A stretch of 64,000 nt of DNA from Lentibacillus amyloliquefaciens (GTDB taxonomy: Bacteria; Bacillota; Bacilli; Bacillales; Amphibacillaceae). Shown here piece after piece: positions 54,807 to 63,976 of the stretch. Each line of letters opens with the position of its first letter. Within the stretch, counting starts at the first letter, position 1. The stretch is taken from contig NZ_CP013862.1 of the NCBI RefSeq assembly GCF_001307805.1, positions 3,162,001 to 3,226,000 on the forward strand, given 5' to 3'. The notes below the pieces were generated by a model. The model had not been told where the DNA came from. It did no database searches and saw nothing but the letters and a program-made list of their open reading frames with translations. The translations under genes were made by a program, and so were the position numbers.

Positions 54807-56264
54807 ATGTTTCGAAAAAAACGAGCCAAGCAAAAGCCGGATGCAACCGCAAAGCAATTAATGGGAATTGTCGGTGAAGAAAATGTGCTCTATTTGAAGG
54901 GAGATCTCCTGTCCTATGAGTGTGACGGCTATACACTGGAACGAGGCATACCACGGGCGGTCGTATTTGTCCGGAATACACAGCACGTTTCGGATGTCGT
55001 TAAGCAGTTGAATGAGCTTGAGATTCCCTACATTGCACGCGGTGCAGGAACGGGGTTGAGCGGTGGTGCGACACCGAGAGGCGGTGAAGTAATCATCAGT
55101 CTTGTCCGGATGAAGCGGCTGCTTGACCTTGATCTGGAAAATCGCCAGGCCGTTGTCGAACCGGGGTATATCAATTTGAAGCTGACCCAGTCGATTTCAG
55201 ATAAAGGCTACTATTATGCGCCGGATCCATCAAGCCAATATGCCTGCACGATTGGCGGCAATGTGGCTGAAAATTCGGGTGGTGCGCATTGTTTGAAATA
55301 TGGCGTGACGACTAATCACATTTTGGGGCTTGAAGTGGTTTTGCCGAGCGGTGAGATTATTGAAATTGGCAATAGCGGTGTGCCGGATCAGCCGGGGTAT
55401 GATCTGCTCGGAATCCTCACCGGGTCGGAGGGGACGCTTGGCATTGTGACCAAGATTACCGTCAACATTTTGAAAAATCCTGAAGGCAAAAAAACCGGCT
55501 TAGCTTATTTTGACGATATTGACGATGCAAGCCAGGCGGTATCAGACATTATCGCAACAGGCATTATCCCGGCGGCGCTCGAAATGATGGATGAGATCGC
55601 GATTGAAGGTGTCGAGGCATCAGCCTATCCGGTCGGGCACCCGAGCGATATCGCGGCATTTCTACTGATTGAAGTTGATGGCATTCAAGAAGGGATTGAT
55701 GACCAGATCGAGGATATTTTAACAGTGTGCAAAAGCAATCATGTGCGCGACGTGAAAGTGGCCAAAGACGAGGCGGAACGAAGTATGTGGTGGGCCAACC
55801 GTAAAATGGGCTTCGGCGCGATGGGAGCAATTTCGCCGGACTACCTTGTCCAGGACGGCGTAATCCCGCGAACCCGCCTGCCTGAAGTGCTGGCACACAT
55901 CAGCGCTATCAGCCGGAAATATGAACTGCGGATTGCGAATATTTTCCATGCAGGCGATGGGAACCTGCACCCGCTCATTTTGTTTGATGCGAGCGTTCCC
56001 GGAGAAAGTGACCGGGCCTCCAAGGCAGGGTCAGAATGTTTGCAGGTCTGTGCGGACGTCGGCGGATCGATAACCGGTGAACATGGTGTCGGCATTGAAA
56101 AATCAGCTGAAATGCGTTTTATTTTCACCGACGAAGAAATGGCGGCGCAAACCGATATTCGTCATGTTTTCAATCCGGACGACCTGCTGAATCCGGGGAA
56201 ATTGTTCCCTGAACCGGGCCGTTGTGTTGAAGTGAAGCGTGATGAGAAAAAAGTGAGCGTTTAA
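54807..56264 (+). CDS. glcD: Glycolate oxidase catalytic subunit GlcD
   Basis: 485 residues (GTG 54798 would add three). FAD-binding oxidase: RGAGTGLSGGATPRGGEVIIS, VEPGYINLKLTQSI, CTIGGNVAENSGGAHCLKYGVT, GSEGTLGIVTKITV, and the C-terminal NIFHAGDGNLHPLILFD and GEHGVGIEKSAEM histidine motifs. It oxidises glycolate, and in some relatives D-lactate, to the keto acid. It ends the E-F-D operon; a repeat-rich gap of 800 bases then separates it from the permease. Confidence 0.94.
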   Translation: MFRKKRAKQKPDATAKQLMGIVGEENVLYLKGDLLSYECDGYTLERGIPRAVVFVRNTQHVSDVVKQLNELEIPYIARGAGTGLSGGATPRGGEVIISLVRMKRLLDLDLENRQAVVEPGYINLKLTQSISDKGYYYAPDPSSQYACTIGGNVAENSGGAHCLKYGVTTNHILGLEVVLPSGEIIEIGNSGVPDQPGYDLLGILTGSEGTLGIVTKITVNILKNPEGKKTGLAYFDDIDDASQAVSDIIATGIIPAALEMMDEIAIEGVEASAYPVGHPSDIAAFLLIEVDGIQEGIDDQIEDILTVCKSNHVRDVKVAKDEAERSMWWANRKMGFGAMGAISPDYLVQDGVIPRTRLPEVLAHISAISRKYELRIANIFHAGDGNLHPLILFDASVPGESDRASKAGSECLQVCADVGGSITGEHGVGIEKSAEMRFIFTDEEMAAQTDIRHVFNPDDLLNPGKLFPEPGRCVEVKRDEKKVSV

Positions 56265-56350
56265 GATTATGGCTGTTTTCTAAAACGTTGTTGCTTTTGA
56301 CGCTTAACCCATAAACTGCGACACAATGAAAATTTTGTGTGTGATAACAC

Positions 56351-56466
56351 CGCTTCGGAAATACACTTCGCTTTCCGCGGGCGGCTGGTGAGCCTCCTCG
56401 AACCCCGTTCTGCGGGGTCTCACCTATGCCTTTCCTCCCGCAGGAGCCTCCGTGTATTTCCTCCGC
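56351..56466. repeat. Dispersed imperfect-palindrome element, copy 2
   Basis: Same blocks as 339-449: CGCTTCGGAAATACACTTCG, CTTTCCGCGGG, GAGCCTCCTCG, then TCTGCGGGGTCTCACC, CCCGCAGGAG and GTGTATTTCCTCCGC. Left and right ends (GGAAATACAC and GTGTATTTCC) are exact reverse complements. Upstream flanks of both copies also resemble each other (GTGTATATAAC, GTGTGATAAC), so the element may extend further. Confidence 0.82.
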
Positions 56467-56599
56467 TAAGTTTTGTTCACGGCATCTTAATGAACCAAAA
56501 CATTACGGCGGCTAAAACTGAACATTTTGATCATTAAATCGAGCAGCTGTAATTCGTTATTGCAGCGTTTGATTGGAGGGGGGGTCGACTCCTGCAGGA

Positions 56600-56945
56600 A
56601 AGCGGGCAGCTTATCAAGTTCCTTTTGCAGTTTGAATCGTCGTGAAAAGTCTTCGAGCTGGTCTCTCGAGTCCCTTTTGCTGGTTGAATCGTCGTGAGAA
56701 GTCTTCGAGCTGTCTCTCGAGTCCCTTTTGCAGTTTGAATCGTCGTGAAAAGTCTTCGAGCTGGCCTCTCGAGTCCCTTTTGCTGGTTGAATCGTCATGA
56801 AAAGTCTTCGAGCTGGTCTCTCGAGTCCCTTTTGCTGGTTGAATCGTCATGAAAAGTCTTCGAGATGACTTCTCAAGTTCTTTTTCAGTTTGAATCGCTG
56901 TAAAAAGTCTCCGAACCGGCTTCTCGAGTCCCTTTGATACCATGG
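56600..56945. repeat. Tandem repeat of 51-52 bp, six copies
   Basis: GAATCGTCGTGAAAAGTCTT recurs at 56634, 56686, 56737, 56789, 56841 and 56892 (spacing 51-52). Each unit also contains CGAGCTGGTCTCTCGAGTCC and CCCTTTTGCTGGTT-like bases. The first and last copies are worn. The unit is not a constant multiple of three, so frame is not conserved. It lies between glcD and the permease; I see no gene in 56265-57064. Confidence 0.88.
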
Positions 56946-57064
56946 GCCGTTGTTAAACGTCTCCGAGGAGGATGTGGCGTTGCAAGGTGCGCGACTGCCC
57001 GTCGTGATGATCCGCGTTTTAGACATCGTTTACGATATTAAACGAAAAAAAGGAGGAAATTACC

Positions 57065-58828
57065 TTGGGAACTGGAATCTTAGCTTTTCTCGCTTTGCTT
57101 CCGATTATCGCTGTTGCTGTATTTCTGGTAGGTCTGAAATGGCCCGCAAGTAAAGCCATGCCGATCTCATTCATTGTGGCCGTACTGCTAGCCCTCTTTG
57201 TTTGGGATGTGGCGTTCCCGCAGGTCGCAGCTGCTTCTGTCAACGGACTCGTCGTTGCTGTTACGCTATTATTCATTATTTTCGGTGCGATCCTGCTGTT
57301 GAACACATTGCAGGAAAGCGGAGGGCTCCACACGATTCGCCGCGGTTTTACGGATATTACCCCGGACCGTCGTATTCAGGTGATTATCATTGCATGGCTT
57401 TTCGGGTCGTTCATTGAAGGAACTGCAGGCTTCGGGACACCGGCCGCTGTCGCTGTTCCGCTGCTGGTGGGGCTTGGCTTTCCGGCGATGGCGGCTGTTG
57501 TCTCGGGAATGGTGATCCAGAGTACGCCTGTGTCATTCGGGGCAGTTGGAACGCCGATCGTTGTCGGTGTGGGATCAGGTGTTGAACCGCTGACTCAGAT
57601 TTCGGATGTTTCGAGTTTCGTATTTGGTTTGGCCGGAAAGATTGCGCTGCTTCATACATTGGCAGGTATTTTGATTCCGTTGTTTTTAGTCGGTCTTCTG
57701 ACACGGTTTTTCGGAAAAAACAAATCGTTCAGCGAAGGACTGCAAGTATGGAAATTTGCCATTTTCGCCTCATTGTCCATGACCATACCATATCTGCTGG
57801 TTGCCTACACGATGGGACCGGAATTCCCGGCTATGTTCGGCGGTTTAATCGGGCTGTTAATTGTCGTCCCGGCAGCGAAAAAAGGTTTTCTCATGCCGGA
57901 AGAAGGTGAAGAGTGGGATTTCGAACCAAAAGACCGCTGGGACCCGCTTTGGAATGGCAAAGTGGAGTTGAAGCAAAGTGATATCAATGCCGGAAAAATC
58001 AGCATGTGGCGGGCATGGTCACCATATGTGCTGATTGCTGCCCTTCTGATTATATCAAGGCTGACAGTGGTTGGGGAGTGGCTCCAATCTGCTATCATAC
58101 GGATTCCGAATATGTTTGGTACAGACATCACAGCAGAATGGGAAATCCTCTATTCACCAGGGTTCATTTTCATCGTCGTTGCAGTTCTGACGTATTTTAT
58201 GCACAGTATGAAGCCAAAGGAATTTGCCACCGCCTGGAAGGATTCCGGTAAAACAATGATCTCTGCCAGTACAGCACTCGTTTTTACGGTGCCAATGGTC
58301 CAGGTCTTCCTGAACACAGATGGCGGAGCAGCCGGATTTCAGGAGATGCCGCTCGTCCTCGCTGAGGCAGTTGCGGATTTGGGAGGCGAGCTCTACCCAA
58401 TTTTTGCCACATTCATTGGAGGACTTGGCGCGTTTGTGGCTGGCAGTAACACGATCAGTAACATGATGTTTTCCTTATTCCAGTTCGGTGTTGGTGAAAA
58501 TATCGGCGGCAGTGCAACATGGATGGTTGCCCTGCAGGCAGTAGGCGGAGCAGCCGGGAACATGATTTGTGTGCATAACGTCGTTGCCGCTTCAGCCGTC
58601 GTCGGCCTTGTCGGCAAGGAAGGCCACATCATCCGTAAAACCCTGATTCCATTTGTATATTACGCGCTGCTCGCAGGCTCCATCGGCTATTCAATCATGT
58701 GGACCGCCGATAAAGGTATTTTCAACATCGGATCAATTTTAGCAGTCATCATCTGGGCTATAGCCATATACTTCATCGCGACGAATAAGAAGCGTTTGGT
58801 TAAGCTTGAGAAGAAGAATATTGCTTAG
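57065..58828 (+). CDS. Lactate/glycolate permease (LctP family)
   Basis: 587 residues with about a dozen hydrophobic segments. The LctP family imports L-lactate, D-lactate and glycolate with protons. Motifs: [75 protein letters not shown] and [19 protein letters not shown]. The start is TTG at 57065 behind AAGGAGGAAA. Its place after GlcEFD suggests glycolate uptake, but lactate cannot be excluded. A terminator follows. Confidence 0.92.
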   Translation: MGTGILAFLALLPIIAVAVFLVGLKWPASKAMPISFIVAVLLALFVWDVAFPQVAAASVNGLVVAVTLLFIIFGAILLLNTLQESGGLHTIRRGFTDITPDRRIQVIIIAWLFGSFIEGTAGFGTPAAVAVPLLVGLGFPAMAAVVSGMVIQSTPVSFGAVGTPIVVGVGSGVEPLTQISDVSSFVFGLAGKIALLHTLAGILIPLFLVGLLTRFFGKNKSFSEGLQVWKFAIFASLSMTIPYLLVAYTMGPEFPAMFGGLIGLLIVVPAAKKGFLMPEEGEEWDFEPKDRWDPLWNGKVELKQSDINAGKISMWRAWSPYVLIAALLIISRLTVVGEWLQSAIIRIPNMFGTDITAEWEILYSPGFIFIVVAVLTYFMHSMKPKEFATAWKDSGKTMISASTALVFTVPMVQVFLNTDGGAAGFQEMPLVLAEAVADLGGELYPIFATFIGGLGAFVAGSNTISNMMFSLFQFGVGENIGGSATWMVALQAVGGAAGNMICVHNVVAASAVVGLVGKEGHIIRKTLIPFVYYALLAGSIGYSIMWTADKGIFNIGSILAVIIWAIAIYFIATNKKRLVKLEKKNIA

Positions 58829-58852
58829 TGCGTGCGATCATAAATTGATAAT

Positions 58853-58889
58853 GCAGCCCTGTCTGATTGAGATGGGGCTGTATTTTTTT
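58853..58889 (+). terminator. Rho-independent terminator after the permease
   Basis: GCAGCCC / GGGGCTG stem with a long loop, then TATTTTTTT, 25 bases after the permease stop. Confidence 0.8.
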
Positions 58890-58939
58890 GCTGGATGATT
58901 AGCTTGCGGTTGGAATTGAGTCAGCGCCGGGACAACGGC

Positions 58940-59041
58940 TTAAATGTGCGGGAACAGTATCATCTTATGCGAGGGCACGTGCACAGATCCCTTACTCGAC
59001 AGAAACCTGGTTTTGTATCGACAAGACCAGGAGTTTTTTTA
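58940..59041 (+). other. Repeat remnant followed by an orphan terminator
   Basis: Two 21-base units (AAATGTGCGGGAACAG, TCTTATGCGAGGGCACG) lie near 58940-58985, then a hairpin CCTGGTTTTGT / ACAAGACCAGG (59006-59031) with a run of T (59034-59040). No gene ends before this terminator apart from the permease, which already has its own. The stretch could end a small RNA. The remaining bases to 59332 are AT-rich leader of the TasA/CalY-like gene with a short hairpin CCCTGC/GCAGGG at 59293-59308; nothing else was seen. Confidence 0.4.
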
Positions 59042-59332
59042 GTCTATAACCATTATTTCGATAAAAAACGAAAAAAGTACTAGGAATAATGTCAGGAAAA
59101 ATATAGGAAAACGAAACTAAAGTTATATAGACTGACATAATTTAACTTGATACGCTATTAATAATATTTAAATTATTCGAAAAATAGATGCACTTTTTGA
59201 TAATGATGTCTTAACGATCAAATTTTTGTCGATGGACGATTTTTGAATTGGCATCTGCTAAATCAATGTTCAATTAACTTCTAAATAAATAACCCTGCAT
59301 GGGCAGGGAAAAATATAAAGGAGGGCAATTAT

Positions 59333-59917
59333 ATGGGTGTGAAGAAACAATTAGGCATTGGCGTGATGACAGCAGCACTCGGTTTATCATTAATCGGAGG
59401 AGGGACATATGCATATTTCAGCGACAGTGAGACAACGAACAACACGTTTGCGGCCGGGACGCTTGATCTGGCAGTAGAACCGACACAAGTGATTGAAGTT
59501 GACAATATCCAGCCCGGTGATTCCATGACCCGCAATTTTGAACTGCAAAATAACGGTTCATTGGCGATTGACAAGGTGCTATTGGAAACCAACTATTCCG
59601 TAACAGATGCAGAGGGTGACAACACCGGTGATTTTGGCGACCATATCCAAGTCGAGTTTTTATACAACGCTGATAAGCTGGATGAAGTCATTTACCAAAC
59701 AACATTAGCTGAACTGAAAAACATGTCGCCTGAGGCTGTCAATGAACATGTTTTCGATCCCGTGCTTGAGGATGGGCTTGAACCCGGTTCACTCGATGAT
59801 CTCGTTGTCAAATTCAATTTTATTGATAACGGAGAAAATCAAAATCAATTCCAGGGTGATTCTTTAAATCTCGAGTGGACATTCAATGCACAACAAGCAG
59901 CAGATGATGGAGAATAA
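59333..59917 (+). CDS. TasA/CalY (camelysin) family biofilm-fibre protein
   Basis: 194 residues. N-terminal signal-like segment LGIGVMTAALGLSLIGGGTYAYFSD, with the YAYFSDSETTNNTFAAGTLDL block that marks TasA/camelysin proteins, then DNIQPGDSMTRNFELQNNGSLAIDKV and a C-terminal LEWTFNAQQ. Such proteins are exported and form extracellular fibres. In B. subtilis processing needs the SipW signal peptidase; no sipW is seen in the window. AAAGGAGGG precedes the ATG. It is followed by NagZ after 114 bases with no clear terminator. Confidence 0.92.
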   Translation: MGVKKQLGIGVMTAALGLSLIGGGTYAYFSDSETTNNTFAAGTLDLAVEPTQVIEVDNIQPGDSMTRNFELQNNGSLAIDKVLLETNYSVTDAEGDNTGDFGDHIQVEFLYNADKLDEVIYQTTLAELKNMSPEAVNEHVFDPVLEDGLEPGSLDDLVVKFNFIDNGENQNQFQGDSLNLEWTFNAQQAADDGE

Positions 59918-60031
59918 TAATTGATGTAAATGGAGCTGTGCCATAAACTATGAACGTCTGTTATGGTCGGCTTGTTCGTCCCTCATGACCAATTGGCCAT
60001 TAAAAAATCAGAACGAGAGGAGAGACTGAAA

Positions 60032-62086
60032 ATGACGAAATGGACTAGGCTTCTCAGTTACATGTCTGTATTTATTCTTCTCCTTACAACACCAGTAACC
60101 ACTGTAGCACAATCATCAGCTCAACAAGATAAGAAACCTGCCGGTGCTCTGAATGATGCGAATCAACAGATGGTTCAACAGATGATTACGCAAATGAGCC
60201 CTGAAGAAAAAATCGGACAGCTTGTGATGCCGTCCACCCACGATAACGAAAATAATATGCCAAATGCAGACACAAAAGAACTGATTAAGGAATACAAAGC
60301 CGGTTCTGTGATTGTTTACGGAAATCGCGATGCCAGTACCACGGCAGAATACAATAATCAGCTCCAAGAGTGGGCATCGGAAACAAGTATGAACATCCCA
60401 TTATTTTCAACGGCTGACCTTGAATACGGTGTCAATCAGCATGTCACCGATGCGACCGCCTTTCCGCGCCAAATGGGAATTGCAGCGACGAGAGATTTAG
60501 AAGCAGCGAATGAGATGGCGGGTGTCACGGCGCAAGAAATGAAAGCGACAGGCTTTAACTGGAACTATTCGCCACTTGCTGATGTGAATACCAATCCAAA
60601 TAATCCGGTAATCGGTGTACGGTCATTTGGGGAAAATACAGAGCTTGTTTCGGATATGACCGTTGCGCAAGTAGAAGGCTATCAGGAAAACGGCGTATTA
60701 TCGACGCCAAAGCATTTTCCCGGACATGGGGATACGAGTGAGGACTCACACCATGGTCTTCCTTCCGTTACTTATGACCGGGAAACACTGGAAGAAGTTC
60801 ATCTTCCGCCCTTCCAAGCCGCCATTGATGCCGGTGCTGAGTCAATTATGACCTCTCATGTCATCATCGAGGCTATTGATCCGGAGCTTCCGGCCACATT
60901 GTCAGAAGATGTTTTGACCGGATTGCTTCGTGAAGAGATGGGGTTTGACGGAATTATTGTGACAGATGCCATGTCCATGGGAGCTATCGATGAGCAATGG
61001 GGTGCAGGAGAAGCAGCCGTGATGGCTGTTAAGGCAGGAGCCGATATCATCATGGCTACAGGAACACTTGAACAACAAAAAGAAACATTTGAAGCCCTGC
61101 TCGAAGCCTATGAATCCGGAGAACTTTCAGAGGAACAGGTTGACGAATCCGTTGAGCGCATTTTAGCAACAAAAGTGCGATATGGGCTGTTTGATAATCG
61201 TTATGTCGATCCAGAGGAAGCAACAGACGTTGTGAATACGGAATCCCACAAAGAATTGTCGGAAAGCATGGCACAGGATTCGATGACACTCGTGAAAAAC
61301 GATGATACGTTGCCTTTTGACTCTGAATCCAATGATACTACTTTTGTTGTTGGTCCGGAAATATACAACCAAAGTTATTACATTGAAGATATAGCTGATT
61401 CTGTTCAAGCGAAAACAAACGGGGAAGTTAAGCGTTATGTCACTTCCGCAAATCCATCCGATAGTGAAATCGATGAAGCCGTCCAGCAAGCCGAACAAGC
61501 AGATCGAATCATTGTTCCAACTTTCTCTGCCAGTGAACTTGCTGAAGGACAGAGCCAACTGGTTAATGCTCTTGAGGGAACGGAAAAACCGGTCGTGTCC
61601 ATATCTTTAGGCATTCCATATGACATCAAAAAATATCCTGATGTGGATGCACACATAGCGACGTATGCGGTTGAAAGGTGGGGATCAGCAGTCCCGGTCT
61701 CTTGGGAAGCTGCGGTTGATGTCATTTACGGAGCGAACCCGGGTGGTAAACTTCCGGTAACTATTGAAGATCATTATGAGTTTGGACATGGGGAAAATTA
61801 TGATGAATATGAGACACCTGAAAGCGCAGAAGACATTAAAGCGCTTGTTGATCAGTTGAAGGAGGAAGGAGCGTTTACAAACGATACCGCTCCGCGTGCG
61901 CTAAAGCGTCATTTGACCGCTGTGAACCATTATGAAGAACAAGAAGCAGCAGAAAAAGTTCTCAAGCACATGCAAGGATTCAAAGCTTTGCTGGATCAGC
62001 AGCAAAATAATGAACTGATTTCTGCTGACGCCTTTAACCTTCTTCAGTCTCAAGCTGATGCATTAATTGAAAAATGGGAAGCATAG
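60032..62086 (+). CDS. nagZ: Secreted GH3 beta-N-acetylglucosaminidase (NagZ) with FIMAH-like tail
   Basis: 684 residues from ATG 60032 (AGAGGAGAG upstream). Signal peptide to about VAQSSA. GH3 domain: PLFSTADLEYGVNQHV, NWNYSPLADVNTNPNNPVIG, KHFPGHGDTSEDSHHGLP (catalytic Asp-His pair), IIVTDAMSMGAID (nucleophile Asp) and a C-terminal sandwich domain ending YGANPGGKLPVTI. It releases GlcNAc from muropeptides outside the cell. The last 80 residues (IKALVDQLKEEGAFTNDTAP, LKRHLTAVNHYEEQEAAEKV) form a FIMAH-type domain shared with the next protein. Confidence 0.92.
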   Translation: MTKWTRLLSYMSVFILLLTTPVTTVAQSSAQQDKKPAGALNDANQQMVQQMITQMSPEEKIGQLVMPSTHDNENNMPNADTKELIKEYKAGSVIVYGNRDASTTAEYNNQLQEWASETSMNIPLFSTADLEYGVNQHVTDATAFPRQMGIAATRDLEAANEMAGVTAQEMKATGFNWNYSPLADVNTNPNNPVIGVRSFGENTELVSDMTVAQVEGYQENGVLSTPKHFPGHGDTSEDSHHGLPSVTYDRETLEEVHLPPFQAAIDAGAESIMTSHVIIEAIDPELPATLSEDVLTGLLREEMGFDGIIVTDAMSMGAIDEQWGAGEAAVMAVKAGADIIMATGTLEQQKETFEALLEAYESGELSEEQVDESVERILATKVRYGLFDNRYVDPEEATDVVNTESHKELSESMAQDSMTLVKNDDTLPFDSESNDTTFVVGPEIYNQSYYIEDIADSVQAKTNGEVKRYVTSANPSDSEIDEAVQQAEQADRIIVPTFSASELAEGQSQLVNALEGTEKPVVSISLGIPYDIKKYPDVDAHIATYAVERWGSAVPVSWEAAVDVIYGANPGGKLPVTIEDHYEFGHGENYDEYETPESAEDIKALVDQLKEEGAFTNDTAPRALKRHLTAVNHYEEQEAAEKVLKHMQGFKALLDQQQNNELISADAFNLLQSQADALIEKWEA

Positions 62087-62232
62087 GTATCTGATTCATA
62101 AAAAGCAATGGACCATTGATTGTGTGAATCCTGAAAAAATTAAGCTGATTGGAGACTTGGTAGATTCAGATATTTCTGATATTTCTATTGAACAAGAGCA
62201 AAAGACAAATATCGCCAGTTAATGTAAAAAAA

Positions 62233-62282
62233 GCAGCCGCTCTTTCCGTATGAAAATCTTTAAGAACGGCTGCGTTTTTTTA
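62233..62282 (+). terminator. Rho-independent terminator after nagZ
   Basis: GCAGCCG (62233-62239) / CGGCTGC (62267-62273) outer stem, with TCTT/AAGA pairing inside, then G and seven T. Between the nagZ stop and this hairpin there is a short open stretch ending IEQEQKTNIAS that I cannot assign and treat as a gene remnant at most. Confidence 0.82.
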
Positions 62283-62360
62283 TCCCGCATGTAACTGGCA
62301 GTAAGACCCCCGCCTCAAATGTTCGCGTATACGATGAAGATTAGGTGGGGGATCAACTGC

Positions 62361-62436
62361 CAGTAAATGTCCGATTCGTTCATCTAACAATCAGTGGGGG
62401 AAGAAAGAGCCCCCTACTGATTGAAGATTCACTTTA
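62361..62436 (-). repeat. Dispersed hairpin element, copy 3 (inverted)
   Basis: Reads GTAAATGTCCGATTCGTTCA, TCTAACAATCAGTGGGGG, then GAGCCCCCTACTGATTGAAG, ATTCACTTTA. Its reverse complement matches the element at 41831-41900 end to end. CAATCAGTGGGGG and CCCCCTACTGATTG form the hairpin. It lies in the leader of the AmiE-like gene. Confidence 0.82.
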
Positions 62437-62459
62437 TCCCATAGAGAGGAGTAACAAGA

Positions 62460-63932
62460 ATGAAAAACAAGTTTATCTCGTTAACACTGGCTTGCGCTTT
62501 GCTTGTTTCTGTGTTTGTTGCAGGCGGTGGAAAAGCAGCAGCAACCGCACCTATCGTGCAGCCTGGACCGGCAGACAGTGTGCAAATGCTGCAGCAGCCA
62601 TTAGATGAAATAGATAGCGTCATTCAGCAGGGAATCGCTGATAAATACATGGCGGGTTCTGTCGTTTTGGCAGCCAGATCCGGAACCATTGTTAAAGAAG
62701 ATGCTTACGGATATGCGGCGCGCTATTTGGATGATGACTTTACGGAAATGGAAAACCCGGTGGAAATGCAAACTGACACGATATTCGATTTAGCTTCCAT
62801 TACCAAAGTGTTTACAGCAACAGCTGCTATGCATTTATATGAACAAGGCGAATTTAACTTAGATGATCCGGTGGCGGACTACATTCCCGAATTCGCGCAA
62901 AATGGGAAATCCGATGTCACAATCAGACAGTTGCTGACGCACACATCCGGCTTTCCGGCATGGATTCCACTTTATCAAACGACAGATTCACGTGAACAAG
63001 CCTATCAGGAAGTGTTCTCGACTGCATTAGAGCATGAGCCCGGCACACATTACGGATACAGCGACCTGAACATGATTACAATTGGGGCATTAGTCGAGCA
63101 AATTTCAGGTGAACGGCTTGATCAATATATTCAAACGAATATCACTGAACCGCTTGGAATGACAGACACGATGTTCAACCCGCCTGAATTATTAAAAGAC
63201 CGAATTGCTGCAACCGAATATCAGCCACAGACAGATAGAGGGATTGTTTGGGGTGAGGTGCATGATGAAAACGCATGGGCGATGGACGGTGTTGCCGGCC
63301 ACGCCGGTTTGTTTTCAACCGCTCAAGATTTAGCGGTATTTGCACAAATGATTCTCAACGATGGTCAATATGACGATACACGCATTTTGGAAACCGGGAC
63401 TGTGGAAAAAATGGAAACGAATCAGCTGCCTGATTTTCCGGGCAATGCGCATAGTTTAGCCTGGGAACTGAATCAGGATTGGTATATGGGTGGTTTATCC
63501 GAACCGTCAACGCTTGGGCATACCGGTTTTACAGGCACGTCAATCGTGATCAGCCCAAGCAAAGAAACGGTAGCGATTTTATTGACAAACAAAGTCCACC
63601 CGACACGGGATGCACCGTCCACCAATCCGATACGTCAGGCAGTGGCGGGAAAGACGGCCGATGCCATTAACGCATGGAGTGCATCCGCGATGAAAGCACT
63701 TGTAAAGGACTTTGCAGCTGAGGGAGAATTTTTAAGCGATGAAGCCGCTCATTCATTAAAGATTCATTTGACTGCTGTCAGCCATTATGAAGACCGGGAA
63801 CTAGGGGATAAAGTCATCAAACATATGGAAGGCTTTCAAAGCTTGCTGGATCATCAGCAGGAAAATATGTCAGAGGATGCCTATGAAACTCTTAAAACAA
63901 ATGCGGATTATTTGATTGGTAAGTGGCAATAG
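62460..63932 (+). CDS. Secreted serine hydrolase, AmiE/beta-lactamase-like, with FIMAH-like tail
   Basis: 490 residues. Signal peptide (LTLACALLVSVFVAGGGKAAA). Class C beta-lactamase/DD-peptidase fold: SxxK in DLASITKVFTATAAM, the YxN-type motif in HYGYSDLNMI, and LGHTGFTGTS in place of KTG. The order NagZ then this gene matches the B. subtilis muropeptide-recycling locus, where AmiE cuts N-acetylmuramoyl-L-alanine; that role is likely but inferred. The final 80 residues (MKALVKDFAAEGEFLSDEAA, LKIHLTAVSHYEDRELGDKV) repeat the FIMAH-like domain of NagZ. GAGAGGAG precedes the ATG. Confidence 0.88.
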   Translation: MKNKFISLTLACALLVSVFVAGGGKAAATAPIVQPGPADSVQMLQQPLDEIDSVIQQGIADKYMAGSVVLAARSGTIVKEDAYGYAARYLDDDFTEMENPVEMQTDTIFDLASITKVFTATAAMHLYEQGEFNLDDPVADYIPEFAQNGKSDVTIRQLLTHTSGFPAWIPLYQTTDSREQAYQEVFSTALEHEPGTHYGYSDLNMITIGALVEQISGERLDQYIQTNITEPLGMTDTMFNPPELLKDRIAATEYQPQTDRGIVWGEVHDENAWAMDGVAGHAGLFSTAQDLAVFAQMILNDGQYDDTRILETGTVEKMETNQLPDFPGNAHSLAWELNQDWYMGGLSEPSTLGHTGFTGTSIVISPSKETVAILLTNKVHPTRDAPSTNPIRQAVAGKTADAINAWSASAMKALVKDFAAEGEFLSDEAAHSLKIHLTAVSHYEDRELGDKVIKHMEGFQSLLDHQQENMSEDAYETLKTNADYLIGKWQ

Positions 63933-63976
63933 ACCATTTTGACAGAGTAAATATTAATACAGGAAGGGGTTTTATC

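Noticed and set aside
56487..56943. Minus-strand open frames of about 100 codons
   Set aside because: They are produced by the 51-52 bp tandem repeat, change frame between units and lack starts with ribosome sites.
58895..59083. 62-codon plus-strand open frame
   Set aside because: It overlaps the repeat remnant and the orphan terminator and has no ribosome site.
62098..62222. Short frame ending IEQEQKTNIAS between nagZ and its terminator
   Set aside because: About 40 codons, no ribosome site or start, no family recognised; at most a gene remnant.
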